Source: SBAX01 sp964646605 (GTDB taxonomy: Bacteria; Planctomycetota; Phycisphaerae; UBA1845). Taken from it: a DNA stretch of 64,000 bases. Location of the stretch: positions 1-64,000 of the forward strand of contig CAZYEX010000119.1 in NCBI GenBank assembly GCA_964646605.1. The letters are read 5' to 3'. The notes below the pieces were generated by a model. That model saw only the letters and a list, made by a program, of their open reading frames with translations. It ran no database searches and was not told the DNA's origin. The translations under genes and the position numbers were made by a program. Shown piece after piece: positions 7,660-18,800 of the stretch; position 1 is the first letter of the stretch; the number at the start of each line of letters is the position of its first letter.

Positions 7660-10600
7660 CTATGGAGCGCGGAACAGTCTTTGGAAGACGGAGAGGTCCA
7701 GCAAATCCACGTCGGAGTCGGAGTCGAAATCGAACTCCGTGCAGGTTCGGGCGGCCGTAACGCCTGGACCGGTCGGACAGACCGTCAGCCCCGCAGCGTC
7801 GGCGAGGTCCACGAGGCCGTTGCGATCGAAGTCGCCGCTGCTCATCGCCGGAACGCGGACCACCCGAAACCCGATCTGGTTGCTCGTCGTCGTGGGGGCT
7901 GCGAAGAGAACCCGCGACGTGTTCCGCAGACTGTCGGCGCCGACGGGATCGTTCCAACTCCCACCGCGGAGCGTCCGCCGGTCGATCGTGTTGGGCGGAG
8001 CAAACCGATCCTGGAGCCATTGATGAACGTTCCCGGTCATGTCGAACAGACCGAACGTGTTGTCGTGGACCGTCGTGAGAAAGGCGCCTCCCTTGAGGGT
8101 CCCGTCGAAGTACCCCGTCGGCGTAGTGCCGCCGCGGGCGCAATCGACCGGGTCCTCGAATCCATCTCCGCTGCACCGATAGTTCGCATCCGCGCTCGTC
8201 AGGATGTCGCGTCCGAATCCAAAGAGCACGTTCTGCCGCGACACGGCGTTCCACGCCGCGGCCTTGAACCACTCGTCGTAGTCGTCCGCGAAGTCGACGG
8301 TCGGCGTGGCGTTGTTGTATCCATCGTCCATCGGCAGACGGTACCCTCGCCGCCCCACCACGAGAGTTTCTCGTTCGACATCCGACAGATCGCGCCCCGC
8401 CCAGTCCTGCGCCGCAATGGTGACCGGTCGCCATGCGGCGGCGTCGCCGTGCGGTCCTTCCGTGTAGCATTGCTCGCTGGGCAGCAATCCCTGGTCCAGT
8501 GTCAACCAGTTGCAGAACTTGACGGACCCGTACCAGCTCACGCCGGTTGCGGGATGAAGAGAATAGTCCAACGGCGCGGTGACGGCCTCGTATCTCCCGC
8601 CGACATAGCGAATTTGGTTGGACGAGGATGGGCGGAACATCCTCCAAGCCCGTCCGCCACCGCCCGCCCCAATCTCACCCGTGGCCACGGTATTGACATA
8701 GACGTCGCCCGTGTCGGAGTCGAAGTACATGTACTGTCCGCGAGGGTGCAGCGGATGGTCCAGGGCGTCATCGAGAAAAAGCACGAATTCCGCGTTGGTG
8801 ACGTGAAACCGACCCATGTGGAACGGGTACTCCGGGCCGCCGGGTTGAGCGTCATCGCCCGAAACGAGCACTTCGTCCGCCGCGAACCTCGGCGAAACGA
8901 CCGTCAGGTGAACAATGCGAACCGCCGTTTCATTGTGGGTCAGATCCACGACCGTGACTGTCGCGTCCAGGGTCGACTCTCCCACTGCGGTGGGCAACGC
9001 GGGAATAGCCGCGGCATCGATTTCCAAAATGACCTGCGCCGTGCTTCCCGCTGCGACGGACCCGGTCGCCTGCGAGGACCCATTGATCAAGAGCCACGGC
9101 TGATCGGCAGCGGCATTCCATTCGATCGCAGCGCCCGGCATTGCGGCCGTATTGGTCAAGGTGAACACGGTATAGGCGGGCGTGAACGGACCGCCGCTTC
9201 GTCCGGCGCTCAAGAAATCCGTCAGCGGGGTGACGGACAGATTCTCCTGGATTTGCAATACGATCTTCCGGGTTTGCGAGTGCCCTGTGTTCTCGTCCGT
9301 GAAGGTCACAGTCGCCGGATATTCCCCATGAGGCTGAATCGCACCCTGATTGAGACCGACCGTGATCGTTTCCAGCGCACCCGGCAGGAGCGTCACTCGG
9401 CGCGGAGTTACGTCCACCCAGCTCACATCGACCGCCGCCGCGACCGAGACGGCGGCGCTATCATGGCCGTTGGTCAACGTGTACGCGCGACTCGGCAGAT
9501 CATCCGCCGTGAGACGACAGCAGATCACCCACGGGTCGTCGGCGGGCTCGATTCCGACGGGGTCGCGCACCTCCAAAGCCAAACGCCGGCGGATGGGGTC
9601 GGGATGCACGTCGCGCTGGGAATCGACAAACGCGATTTCCACGTCGCTCACATGCTCGCCGACTGCCAAGCTACTGGCACTTTCATCGACGCGCACCTCG
9701 AACGTGAGGGAACCCGCGGAATCGGGCAGGGGTCCGCTAAGCCCCGTGGTCGGCGGCGCCGGCGTCACCGTCAGCCACGGGTCGGCGACGCTGACTTGGT
9801 ATTCCAACTCGCATCCGGGGGGCGTGGTTTCGGCCCGGGAGAGCGAAAAGGTCCACGCGGGGAGCTGATCCACCGGCCCGCCCCAGATCACGGATCCGAC
9901 CTCGATGGGTTCCTCGGACTGAGGCGAAACCAGAATGGGTTCTGCGATGCTCAGCCGCAAAGGCCTTCGAAACGAAGTGCCCGTGCGCGTGTTGGCGATC
10001 ACCAACTCCGTCGAATGATCCCCGGGAGGCAGACGGTTGGCGGCGTCGTCGGTCGCCAGGGAGACTTCCGCGCGCCCATTCGGGGCGGCATCCAGAACGC
10101 CGGAGGGCGCCGCGCCGATTTCCCCGTTGAGCGAAAGCCACGCCGCCTCGGGCTCAACCCGCGCCGACCAGGGCATTTCCGCCGCCGACCGGTTGTCGAT
10201 CGTGTAGACCCTCCCCTCGCCGGCGAAGTTTTCGCAATATCCTCCCGTAAGAAAGAGTCCGCCTGGCGGTTCGACTCGCAGCGGCTCGCGCAAATCCAGG
10301 ATGACGTGGCGGGTTTCGTGCGTCCCGAACAATCTCTCGTGGATCGTGATTCCCGCGACGTGTCCGGTTCCACGGATCACACGAAAACCGGTGTAGGGAT
10401 TGGCGGTTTGTGCAAACAGACCCAATCGGCCCGTCGTCGTCAAGACGTAGGAATCCGCCCGCGCCCCCCAATGCCCGCCGCGTGTGGAACGCCGCACAGG
10501 GTCTGTGTTTGTGAGCAGGTCCGCGGTCCACTCGGCCACGTTCCCGCACGCATCGACCAAGCCGTAGCGGTTCTCGCTGCCCGCCGTTCTTGTCGATTCG

Positions 10601-13600
10601 TCGTCGAGGAGATTGACGCCGTCGAAGAACGAAACCAGCGTGGTCGAGTCGGCGGCCGTGTCGCCGCTCTCGATGAAATTGGCGTCCACGGCGCTGAGAA
10701 GATTCCGTCCGAACCCAAACACGGCGTCGAAAACCGCCCGGCCCTCGGAGTCGGTGCGGGCCGCGGCGGCCTTGTGCCATTCGTTGAACACCGCCGCCGC
10801 TCCCACGCCGGCGTCCATCGGCAAGCGATATCCTACCGTCCGGGCAATCAGGGATGCCCGCTCTTCGTCGGTGAGTCCCCTTGCCGGCCAATCCGGCGTC
10901 GCTACGGTGATCGGGTGCCAATCCGATGGCAGCGGACCCTCTGTGTACGCTCGGACGCCCGAGGGAAGACCTGCGAAAGGCGTCAACCAGTTGCAATACT
11001 TGATCGCCCCGAACCACGTCACTCCGACGACCGGATGCCGACCGAAACCCTCCTCGACCGCGTAGCGGTCGTTCACGAGATGGATCCGCCCCAGCGAGGC
11101 GTTGTACAGCCGGGTGTTGATTTCCGCCGACGGCCCCGCCGTTCCCTCACCGCCCTCTTCTTCGGAATGGATGTACGCGTCGCCGGAGTCGAGGTCGAAG
11201 TACACATAGGATCCTCGTCCGTTGTCCGGATTCGCCCGTGCATCGTTCAGGAAGGTGAGAAACTGATCGTTGGTCACTTCCGTCGTGGAGACCCAGAAAT
11301 CGTGCGTCGGCCCCCCGAGCTGCACGTCCGACGCGGGCACGAGGGTCAAGCTTCCCGGCGGGACGGGCGAAACGGGCATCGCTTCGGCGGCCTCGGCCAG
11401 ACGGAGCACCAACTCCACGGACTCGCCTGCGGGAATCTGCGTAGGCGCAACCCCAACGATCTCCAACCACGCGACGTCCACCGCCACTGCGATGTCGTCG
11501 AGGGTGAATGGCCCGTCGTTGTGGAGTTGCAACCAAAACTCCTCGCGAGTGAAGGGACCGCCGACGAACCCTTCGGCGCGGACCTCGGCGTCACCCTGGA
11601 CGACGCGGACCGCCGCGGGCGTCACGCTCTGTGCCGCTCGAAATCCCACGAAAGAGAACGTGCCATCGGCCGGCACGGACTCGCGGTGTTCGTTTTGCAG
11701 CGGTGCGAAGTTGGGCGGATGTTGAAAGTGCCCGCCGCGCGTGGCGCCCTGCGAAGGAACCACGCCGGTGTCCGCTTCATGAACCCATTCCGCCACGCTC
11801 CCGCAGAGGTCGTGGAGCCCGTATCCGTTGTCCGTCGCAGCGGTCCGGGTCCTCCCGTCCGCCAAGAGATTGACCCCGTCGAAGAAGCCGGCCGGGGTCG
11901 TACCTTCGTCAAAGGGGTCGCCGCTGTGCAGGAAATTGGCGTCGATTCCGGAAAGCCCGTCGCGCCCGAAACCGAATGCCGCTCCGAACACCGCGGCGTC
12001 CTCGATGGTCGGCTTTCGAGCGGCGGCCTTGAACCATTCGTCGCGCGGCCCCACGCCCGCGGCGCCGCCGTCCAGCGGAAGACGGAAGCCGTACTTGCGG
12101 GGCTCCCCGACCGTCGGATCGAACGCCGTGGAATGCCAATCCAAGGCACTAGGTCCTTCGGCGTACACCCGCTGCTCGGGCGGCATTCCCTGGATGAGCG
12201 TCAACCAGTTGCAGAACTTCGCCGCCCCGTACCAGCTGACGCCCGTCGCGGGATGATCCTCGAACCCGATCTCGACGACATAGGGTTCGACGCGCTCCGC
12301 GACATCGTCGATCCGACCGACGGAGGCGTCGTAGATTCGCAAAGTGTGTGTGGCCGACGGGGCCTCCTCGCCCTCCGCGCCGGTTTCCGCGTCGTGAAGA
12401 TACACGCTGCCGGAATCACGATCGTGGTACAGAAATGCCCCACGTCCGTTGCTCGGGTTGCGGCGGGCGTCGTTGAGGAAGCGGGCGAATTCACGGTTGG
12501 TGACTTCGTACTTTCCGATCCGAAAGGAATGCGTCGGACCGCCGGGTTGGACCTCGTCGCCCGGAATCAACACCATCTCCAGGGCGAAGGCCTCGCCGCC
12601 CACCGTAAGGGTAACGAACCGTTCCGTAGACACCTGCGGTGGGCGAACGCCCCCGTCGGTGGCGAAGCGGACCAGGCCGCGGTAGCTCCCCGGTTGCAGC
12701 GCAAGGGCCTCGACGCTCAGCGAGACCTCGACCTCGGCCGTCCCATCGGGATCCAGAATCGTTCCCTTCGACGGCGCTACGGAAATCCAAGCTATGCCCG
12801 GCGGTGCATCCGTCGTCGCCACGGCGGTCCAATGCAGCTCCGGCGAACCGGTGTTGTGGAGCGTGAATCGCACGGGGTTCCCACTGAACGGCCCGCCCCG
12901 TGGACCGCTCACGAACGTCTCCGTAACGGGTTCGACCTGCAATCCAACGACTTCGAGCACGACGTCCCGATCCAATACAAACCCGGATGCGGTATCCAGG
13001 AACCGGACCAGACCCGCGTGCCGCCCGACGGGAAGCGACGCGGCCGCGGGCGTTAACGAGACGGTGAGTTCGCTTGTCGCTCCAGCCGGAGTCACGTCTG
13101 CTTCGGGGATCACCGCGAGCCACGACGGAGCTGGGGATGTTCCACACGAGGCGGGGTCAGCGCAGAGGGTCGCGCTCCACGACACGGGTGCGTCGAGCAG
13201 GTTGAGGAGTTCGACTCGATGCGACGCAGGCTCGAATGGACCGCCGTACCCGCCGTCAAAAACAAGCTCGGCTTCGGGGCGAAGCTCGAACGGCGCGCCG
13301 ACAGTCAGTGTGATCGGGCGAACGAACTCCGAGCCCGTGCATCGGTCGGTGATCGTGACGTTGGCCGTGTGTACGCCCGCGGAAAGCCCGGCGACAACGG
13401 CAACATCCAGGGCCACGGAGAGTTCCATCGCGCCGTGCGGCGGCGCCTCGCCCTCCACTGTCTGCGCGCCGTTGAGTGTAACCCACGCGCCGCCCGTCGG
13501 CGGGCTCGTCGTGTCCTCCCAAGTCGCCGACCACGCAACCGGGCGATCGGACGCACTGGCGATCGTATAGGTGATTCCCGAAGGCTGGGGCGATCCGCCG

Positions 13601-15075
13601 AACACCATGTGCGCCGACAGCCCCGCTGACGGGGCCACCGAAAGAGGCTCCAGCACGACCCAACTAAGCTGGCGTTCGCTGGTCGTGGACGGCGTCCCGA
13701 AGATCACTCGGAGGATTGCAGTTTGCGTTCCCGAGGGCAAGGGCTTCTCGCAGCGCGGTACGATGGACATCGCAATTTCGGTGGAGTCCCCCGCCGCCAG
13801 CGTGCCTGCCGGTGTATCGACCTCCAACCACGAGGCATCCGTGCTCACTTGGTAATCCACATCGCGGTGGACGACGTTGGACAGGCGGTAGAGGAGTCGT
13901 GTCTGCGGAGGCTCATACGGTCCGCCCCACGGTCCACGAAGCGCGACCGGATCCTGAGGTGTCAATATGATGGCATCCTTGATCCGTTGCACAACGCGGA
14001 AGCCGGTGCTGGCCGACGCCGCGTCGGCGCTGCGCTGCGAACCGGGCGAGGCGCGCAGCGACGCCGGGCTGCTTTGCCACGACCCGCCGCGGTTGCGCCG
14101 CCTGGTCGGATCCCCAACCGCCTGGTCCTGCATCCATTCCCAAAGGTTGCCGGAAAGGTCGTGAAGTCCGAAGGCGTTCTCCGAGGCGCGGGTGGGCGTG
14201 CCATCGGTCAGGAGATTGACCCCGTTGTAGAAACCAACCGGCGAGGAACCCGGCTCGAAGGGATCGCCGCTGCTTAGGTAATTGGCGTCCGTGGGGGTCG
14301 GCGGCTTGGAGCGGCCATAGCCGTACAAGGCGTCGAAAACGACCGCGCCGCCGACGTCGCGTGCCGCCGATGCGTACTTGGACCACTCGTTGTGCGGTCC
14401 CGGCCCGTCCCCGCCTCCGTCCATCGCAAGCCGGTATCCGAGCTTGTCGAGCAGCAGGCCCCGTTCACCGACAGTCAGATCACGAGCCGCCCAATCCACT
14501 GCGGCGATCGTCACCGGACGCCACGCCGCCAGGTCCGAGGAAGGTCCCTCCGAATAGGCGCGTTCATCCGAGGAAAGCCCCGATGCAAGAGTCAGCCAGT
14601 TACAAAACTTGACGGCCCCGAACCACGAAACGCCCGCGACAGGGTGCGATCCGAAGGCAGGGTCCGCCAAGCGGTAACGACCCAGTTCCAACGTGATTCG
14701 CCCGTTCGCCGCCGCATCTAGGACGAGCGGCCCCGCGGTACCGCCCGAACCCACCGAGCCCGCCTCGCGGTCGGAGACGTAGACATCCCCCGAGGCGGCG
14801 TCGAAATACAAATACGCCCCCCGTTCGCCAGTCAGGTGTTCCAAGGCGTCGTTCAGGAAGGCGACGAACTCGTCGTTCTGGAGTTCGAATCGACTCACGC
14901 GGAAGTCGTACGCGGGCCCGCCCGGTTGCACATCCTCGACCGGAACGTGGACCATCGGGTGGTCGACCACGGGAGATTGCGCGGCGGACAGCGAGGCGCC
15001 GAGGACGACGGCCAGCGCGAGGACGCCTGGGCGGAGGAGGGCGGCGCGTTCGAGGAAGGACCGATCCGGGCACAA
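7660..15075 (-). CDS. Giant exported protein: four formylglycine-enzyme-like (SUMF1) modules, Ig-like repeats, dockerin-like end
   Basis: I chose the TTG at 15075: GGAGG lies 9 nt upstream and a good signal peptide follows directly (RPGVLALAVVLGASLSAAQS). The frame is open to 15348, but that part looks non-coding. The 2,471-residue product has four FGE/SUMF1-like modules at about residues 35-367, 832-1148, 1242-1568 and 2068-2408. Each shows QPGGPxxxF, EVTNxEF, HPATGVSWYGAAKFCNWLT-type, YGLHDLxGNxxEW, RGGxW and GFRxxQ motifs. The segment before GFR, where true formylglycine-generating enzymes carry their copper-binding cysteines, has none here, so the modules are probably binding or structural. 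The linkers hold about nine BACON-like Ig repeats with W(L/V)xxxP cores. The end has two Ca-loop motifs, GDFDRNGLVDLADAAGL and FDFDSDSDVDLLDL, as in dockerins. Ligand and partner are unknown. Confidence 0.8.
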   Translation of the reverse strand: MCPDRSFLERAALLRPGVLALAVVLGASLSAAQSPVVDHPMVHVPVEDVQPGGPAYDFRVSRFELQNDEFVAFLNDALEHLTGERGAYLYFDAASGDVYVSDREAGSVGSGGTAGPLVLDAAANGRITLELGRYRLADPAFGSHPVAGVSWFGAVKFCNWLTLASGLSSDERAYSEGPSSDLAAWRPVTIAAVDWAARDLTVGERGLLLDKLGYRLAMDGGGDGPGPHNEWSKYASAARDVGGAVVFDALYGYGRSKPPTPTDANYLSSGDPFEPGSSPVGFYNGVNLLTDGTPTRASENAFGLHDLSGNLWEWMQDQAVGDPTRRRNRGGSWQSSPASLRASPGSQRSADAASASTGFRVVQRIKDAIILTPQDPVALRGPWGGPYEPPQTRLLYRLSNVVHRDVDYQVSTDASWLEVDTPAGTLAAGDSTEIAMSIVPRCEKPLPSGTQTAILRVIFGTPSTTSERQLSWVVLEPLSVAPSAGLSAHMVFGGSPQPSGITYTIASASDRPVAWSATWEDTTSPPTGGAWVTLNGAQTVEGEAPPHGAMELSVALDVAVVAGLSAGVHTANVTITDRCTGSEFVRPITLTVGAPFELRPEAELVFDGGYGGPFEPASHRVELLNLLDAPVSWSATLCADPASCGTSPAPSWLAVIPEADVTPAGATSELTVSLTPAAASLPVGRHAGLVRFLDTASGFVLDRDVVLEVVGLQVEPVTETFVSGPRGGPFSGNPVRFTLHNTGSPELHWTAVATTDAPPGIAWISVAPSKGTILDPDGTAEVEVSLSVEALALQPGSYRGLVRFATDGGVRPPQVSTERFVTLTVGGEAFALEMVLIPGDEVQPGGPTHSFRIGKYEVTNREFARFLNDARRNPSNGRGAFLYHDRDSGSVYLHDAETGAEGEEAPSATHTLRIYDASVGRIDDVAERVEPYVVEIGFEDHPATGVSWYGAAKFCNWLTLIQGMPPEQRVYAEGPSALDWHSTAFDPTVGEPRKYGFRLPLDGGAAGVGPRDEWFKAAARKPTIEDAAVFGAAFGFGRDGLSGIDANFLHSGDPFDEGTTPAGFFDGVNLLADGRTRTAATDNGYGLHDLCGSVAEWVHEADTGVVPSQGATRGGHFQHPPNFAPLQNEHRESVPADGTFSFVGFRAAQSVTPAAVRVVQGDAEVRAEGFVGGPFTREEFWLQLHNDGPFTLDDIAVAVDVAWLEIVGVAPTQIPAGESVELVLRLAEAAEAMPVSPVPPGSLTLVPASDVQLGGPTHDFWVSTTEVTNDQFLTFLNDARANPDNGRGSYVYFDLDSGDAYIHSEEEGGEGTAGPSAEINTRLYNASLGRIHLVNDRYAVEEGFGRHPVVGVTWFGAIKYCNWLTPFAGLPSGVRAYTEGPLPSDWHPITVATPDWPARGLTDEERASLIARTVGYRLPMDAGVGAAAVFNEWHKAAAARTDSEGRAVFDAVFGFGRNLLSAVDANFIESGDTAADSTTLVSFFDGVNLLDDESTRTAGSENRYGLVDACGNVAEWTADLLTNTDPVRRSTRGGHWGARADSYVLTTTGRLGLFAQTANPYTGFRVIRGTGHVAGITIHERLFGTHETRHVILDLREPLRVEPPGGLFLTGGYCENFAGEGRVYTIDNRSAAEMPWSARVEPEAAWLSLNGEIGAAPSGVLDAAPNGRAEVSLATDDAANRLPPGDHSTELVIANTRTGTSFRRPLRLSIAEPILVSPQSEEPIEVGSVIWGGPVDQLPAWTFSLSRAETTPPGCELEYQVSVADPWLTVTPAPPTTGLSGPLPDSAGSLTFEVRVDESASSLAVGEHVSDVEIAFVDSQRDVHPDPIRRRLALEVRDPVGIEPADDPWVICCRLTADDLPSRAYTLTNGHDSAAVSVAAAVDVSWVDVTPRRVTLLPGALETITVGLNQGAIQPHGEYPATVTFTDENTGHSQTRKIVLQIQENLSVTPLTDFLSAGRSGGPFTPAYTVFTLTNTAAMPGAAIEWNAAADQPWLLINGSSQATGSVAAGSTAQVILEIDAAAIPALPTAVGESTLDATVTVVDLTHNETAVRIVHLTVVSPRFAADEVLVSGDDAQPGGPEYPFHMGRFHVTNAEFVLFLDDALDHPLHPRGQYMYFDSDTGDVYVNTVATGEIGAGGGGRAWRMFRPSSSNQIRYVGGRYEAVTAPLDYSLHPATGVSWYGSVKFCNWLTLDQGLLPSEQCYTEGPHGDAAAWRPVTIAAQDWAGRDLSDVERETLVVGRRGYRLPMDDGYNNATPTVDFADDYDEWFKAAAWNAVSRQNVLFGFGRDILTSADANYRCSGDGFEDPVDCARGGTTPTGYFDGTLKGGAFLTTVHDNTFGLFDMTGNVHQWLQDRFAPPNTIDRRTLRGGSWNDPVGADSLRNTSRVLFAAPTTTSNQIGFRVVRVPAMSSGDFDRNGLVDLADAAGLTVCPTGPGVTAARTCTEFDFDSDSDVDLLDLSVFQRLFRAP

Positions 15076-15845
15076 TTTCGACTTCCTCCATGAAGCCGGC
15101 CCGGGTACGGCCGGTTGACCCCGGCGGAACGGGAAAGCCGTCCGGGGCCTGGTGGCGATAATAAGCGGTACATCCGCGCCACTGAGCGGTATCGGACCGA
15201 GGGCGCCTAACCAACGAACGCGAGTCGACCAAACGAGTGGCAATCGAGCTGTATGAATTGTCGCACTCGTATTAGCAGTGTCGATGTATGAATTACCACT
15301 TTTACTAGCCGTTTCTTTACCCAACCTCCTTTTTTTGTTGCATTTCACCGCGATCGGGATTACCCTCGCCTTATCGGGCTTGGGTGGGCTTCGGGTTTTT
15401 CTTAAGCGAGGCCGTGAGTCAGGGTTGGGAAATCGGTTTTACCCGGTATGAGCCGGGATTGCGCTGTCGGTAATCGTTCGAACCTCGTCTTCCCCCCCAT
15501 GCCCATCGGTCCATCGTTGCGACGTGGCGCACGACGCGGCCTTCTTTCGGGCCTGGTCGGTGACACGCGTGTGACATGCTGCCGAGTTGGCGGAGGGCTC
15601 ATCTGCGTGGGGAGGCGGAGAGTGACTGAGCGTGTAACTCTGGGCAAGTTCGTCCAGGTTTCGTGGAAACCGGTGCTCGGTAGCGCCGGTTCCGTTCGTA
15701 GAAAGTTTTCGGAAATCGGGGAGACTCACAGCGGTTGTGCCTCTGCCACACGGTAACGACACCGTGCGGCCCTGTGCTTCTTCGGCTGTGGTATAGCGGG
15801 CAGGAGTTTAGAGCGATGCGTCGACACATTTGGGAGGGTCTTGCG
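15076..15845. promoter_or_regulatory. Divergent promoter region between two giant genes
   Basis: This 770-bp spacer separates the divergent starts at 15075 and 15846. The part 15240-15340 is markedly AT-richer than its surroundings. It contains the 10-bp direct repeat tgtatgaatt at 15250-15259 and 15285-15294 (period 35), with an interrupted cact/agtg dyad between. A lone gtaacg-centred dyad, cacggt/accgtg, lies near 15749-15766. An isolated AAAGGAGG on the minus strand near 15330 has no sensible start after it. I could not define -35/-10 boxes with confidence. No gene is supported. Confidence 0.4.
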
Positions 15846-18800
15846 ATGGGTAAGAATTTTACAGCGGTTCCGCGGCTGGAGCAGACTGCCCGCGGGAAGA
15901 GCGTAGGAATCTCATTTTCGCCGTTTCTAGCGGCCATAACCGGCGTGCTTCTCGTCACCGCGGCCAACGCCGCGCCGGTCGCGCCGGGAGTTGACCTTTG
16001 GGTGACGCCTTCGGGCGGCTCCTGGGATTTCCATACCATTCCAGCGGGCTCGCTGACTTCGCTACCGAACGGCGAACCATCCAATGCTTACAACGGCGGC
16101 ATGCTTCTGATGGGCTCGCCGCTCGCCACCAACGACCCATTGGGCCTTTCCCCGACGGACACGGTGGTCCGCCGCATGATGGGGACGAGCCTCCTGTTCA
16201 CGTGTGGGAGTCCCCCGGAAACCGTGCCCATCGAACTCGTGGCGCTATCTTTGGTCAGCGCCTCGCCGATCACGGTGACCTATCCGTCGGACCCAGCGGA
16301 ACAATGGAACGTCAGTGTTTGCAAAGCCCCGGGGGCGGCGTTAGCCGGGAGCATGACGATTCGCGAGACGTGTGCCAACGGCGGAACCTATACGGCGGAC
16401 CTGCCGGTGATGGCCGAACTGACCTTCACGCGCGTGGCTGGCGGGGCGGGAAGCCCAGCCACCGTTACGGTCGGGCCGTATACGTTCAGTTCGAGCGGCC
16501 ACTGGTCCCATATCGACAAGATCGGCGGGCTGATCGTCGCCAGCGCACCGGACGCCGTAGATACCAATTGCGATGGCGTATTCGACACGCCCATTGCGTC
16601 GTCACCCGTAGGTCCCACCGGATTCTTCGCGGGACTTTATAGCCTGGACTGCACCAGTTGCCTTACGTCGGGTACCTTCCGCAAGCCCATGTCACCGGAG
16701 GAAGAGCAGTTGGCGGCGCATGGGGTGTTCATCGCCAATCGCAACAAGCCGGAGGTGGTGGGCGCCTGCTGTGTGGGTCCGCCCAATCCGCCCGGCTCGT
16801 GTGTCGTCACGGGCCAGGTGCAGTGCGTGCAGCAATTCAACGGTATGTGGCGCGGCCCGGGTACCACCTGTACTCCGAATCCTTGTGTGGTGGGCGGGCC
16901 GCTGTGCGGCAACGGCGTTTGCCAACCGCCCGCCGAGAGCCCGTGCAACTGCGTGCTCGATTGCGGCGCTCCGACTGCTTCGGAAAACGGGCTTTGCGCC
17001 GACGGTCAGGACAACGACTGCGACGGCGCGATTGACTGCGCCGACACCGACTGCGCCGGCGATCCGGCCTGCCACTGCCCGGACGGCGTGTGTGACCCGA
17101 CCTTGGGCGAGAATCCCTGCACCTGCCCGGCCGATTGCGGTGGGCCCCTCGCCTCGGAGACCGGATTCTGCACCGACGGCCAGGACAACGATTGCGACGG
17201 GGCGATTGATTGCGCGGACACCGATTGCGCCGGCGATCCGGCCTGCGGTCCAGTCCAGCTCTGTCCGCTGCCTACGATCAACCCGTGGTGTAGTGGTCGG
17301 CAAGCGACGGATTGCGTGGTGGACAATGTGAACGACTTTATTTGCCTGGTGGAAGCAACGCGGTTCAACGCTGCCGGCGGTCCGTTGGTCGAGAAGTGCG
17401 CTTGTTTCACCAGCAATCCCGACTGCGGGCCGGTGGAAATCGTACAGGTGCCGGGTGGTACCTTCGACGTCAGGTGTCCTGGTCCGTGCCCGCCGGGCCA
17501 GAACTGCTACCTCCACTTTGATGACGGTTCCGGTCTCGGGCCGGTGTCGCAAGGTACGAACTTCTGGACGGACACGTCGACCATCCCGCCGAACGTGACG
17601 GTCACGTGCGACTGCGTGGTCAAGCCGCCCTCCTACAAGAACTGGGTCATCGCCGATGACTTCCAGGCGTCCTGCCCGGATTGCACCTGTGACCTGAACC
17701 GCGACGGAGTGTGCGACACTCTGGACGACGCGATCATGCACGACTGCCAATTGAATCCGGCGCTGCCGATATGCCAGAACGCGGACTACGATTGCGACGG
17801 CGACATAGACACGTTCGACGACCAAACGTGGTACTGCTTGAGGTTCTGTCAGATTAACGGGCTTCCCGCTGAAATTTGCTGTCCGGAGCCGCGGCCGCGG
17901 CCGAGGATCAACAAGATCCGCTGGTACGGCAGCTACCTCGATCCGGCCTTCGACCCGACGCTGACGGTTCCGACCCGCCAGCCGGATTCGTGGTTGATCG
18001 GGTTGCACAGCGATCTGCCGGCGCAGGCGTGCCCGCCGATTCCGGCGGTGCCGGGCGGCGGTCCCAAAACGCCCTTCGACGGGTGTTGTACACTCGAGGC
18101 CGGCGTCGAGGCTGGTTGTCTGATGTGCCGCCCTGACGGCAGCGCGTTCGTCTACAATGTGAATCCGGCCTCCGTCGCCCCGCACGTGGCGGGCGACAGG
18201 ATTCGGATTTGTGGATACCTCGACACCACTACCCCGACGACGTGCCAACAAGGACTCGCCACGATCGTGGTGAACGCGGTCTTGGATTGCCAAACGAAGG
18301 TCAGCCGTCCGGATCGCCTGATTGCCTTGTGGGCCTTCAACGACCTCGACGTGACCCGTGAAAACGCCCTTAAGTTCGGATGGGACGCTCATAACATCTT
18401 CCGTTACGACGTGCGCATCCCGAGGGGCTGCCTGGTCCACAACTTCGCGGCGCCGGACGAGATTCCGAATCCCAACGGTCCGTTCATCCCGCAGCCTGGG
18501 CGTACGTATTGGTTAAGTATCCAGGCGATGGTCGGGGCGACTTGGACCAAGGTCGCTCCCGGGGTTTGCCAGGAGTTGAAGACCGGCCAGACCATCACCC
18601 AGGAGTTCTGGGGATGGCATACCACCCCGCCGGGCTATCAACAGAAAGACGACGCCTACATGGGCCAGGTGACCATGGGTTGTCCGCCGGAGCAGTGGGT
18701 GTACGAGTGGATGAACCACCTGCACTGCAGCCAAAACGCGGGGTACCAAGATTGCTGCGACGATCCGACGAAGTCCATCGACATGGCGTTCTATCTGTTG

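Noticed and set aside
7612..13056. An 1,814-codon open frame on the plus strand
   Set aside because: It lies wholly opposite the giant FGE-like gene, whose motifs are clear. The plus frame has no ribosome site and an Arg/Gly-heavy composition typical of an antisense frame in high-GC DNA.
7660..15075. Calling the four modules active sulfatase-activating enzymes
   Set aside because: The copper-binding cysteines are absent in the relevant segment of all four copies.
16692..18440. Minus-strand open frame inside the 15846-23357 gene
   Set aside because: Antisense shadow of a real gene; low-complexity RRR/VAVV composition, no start signal.
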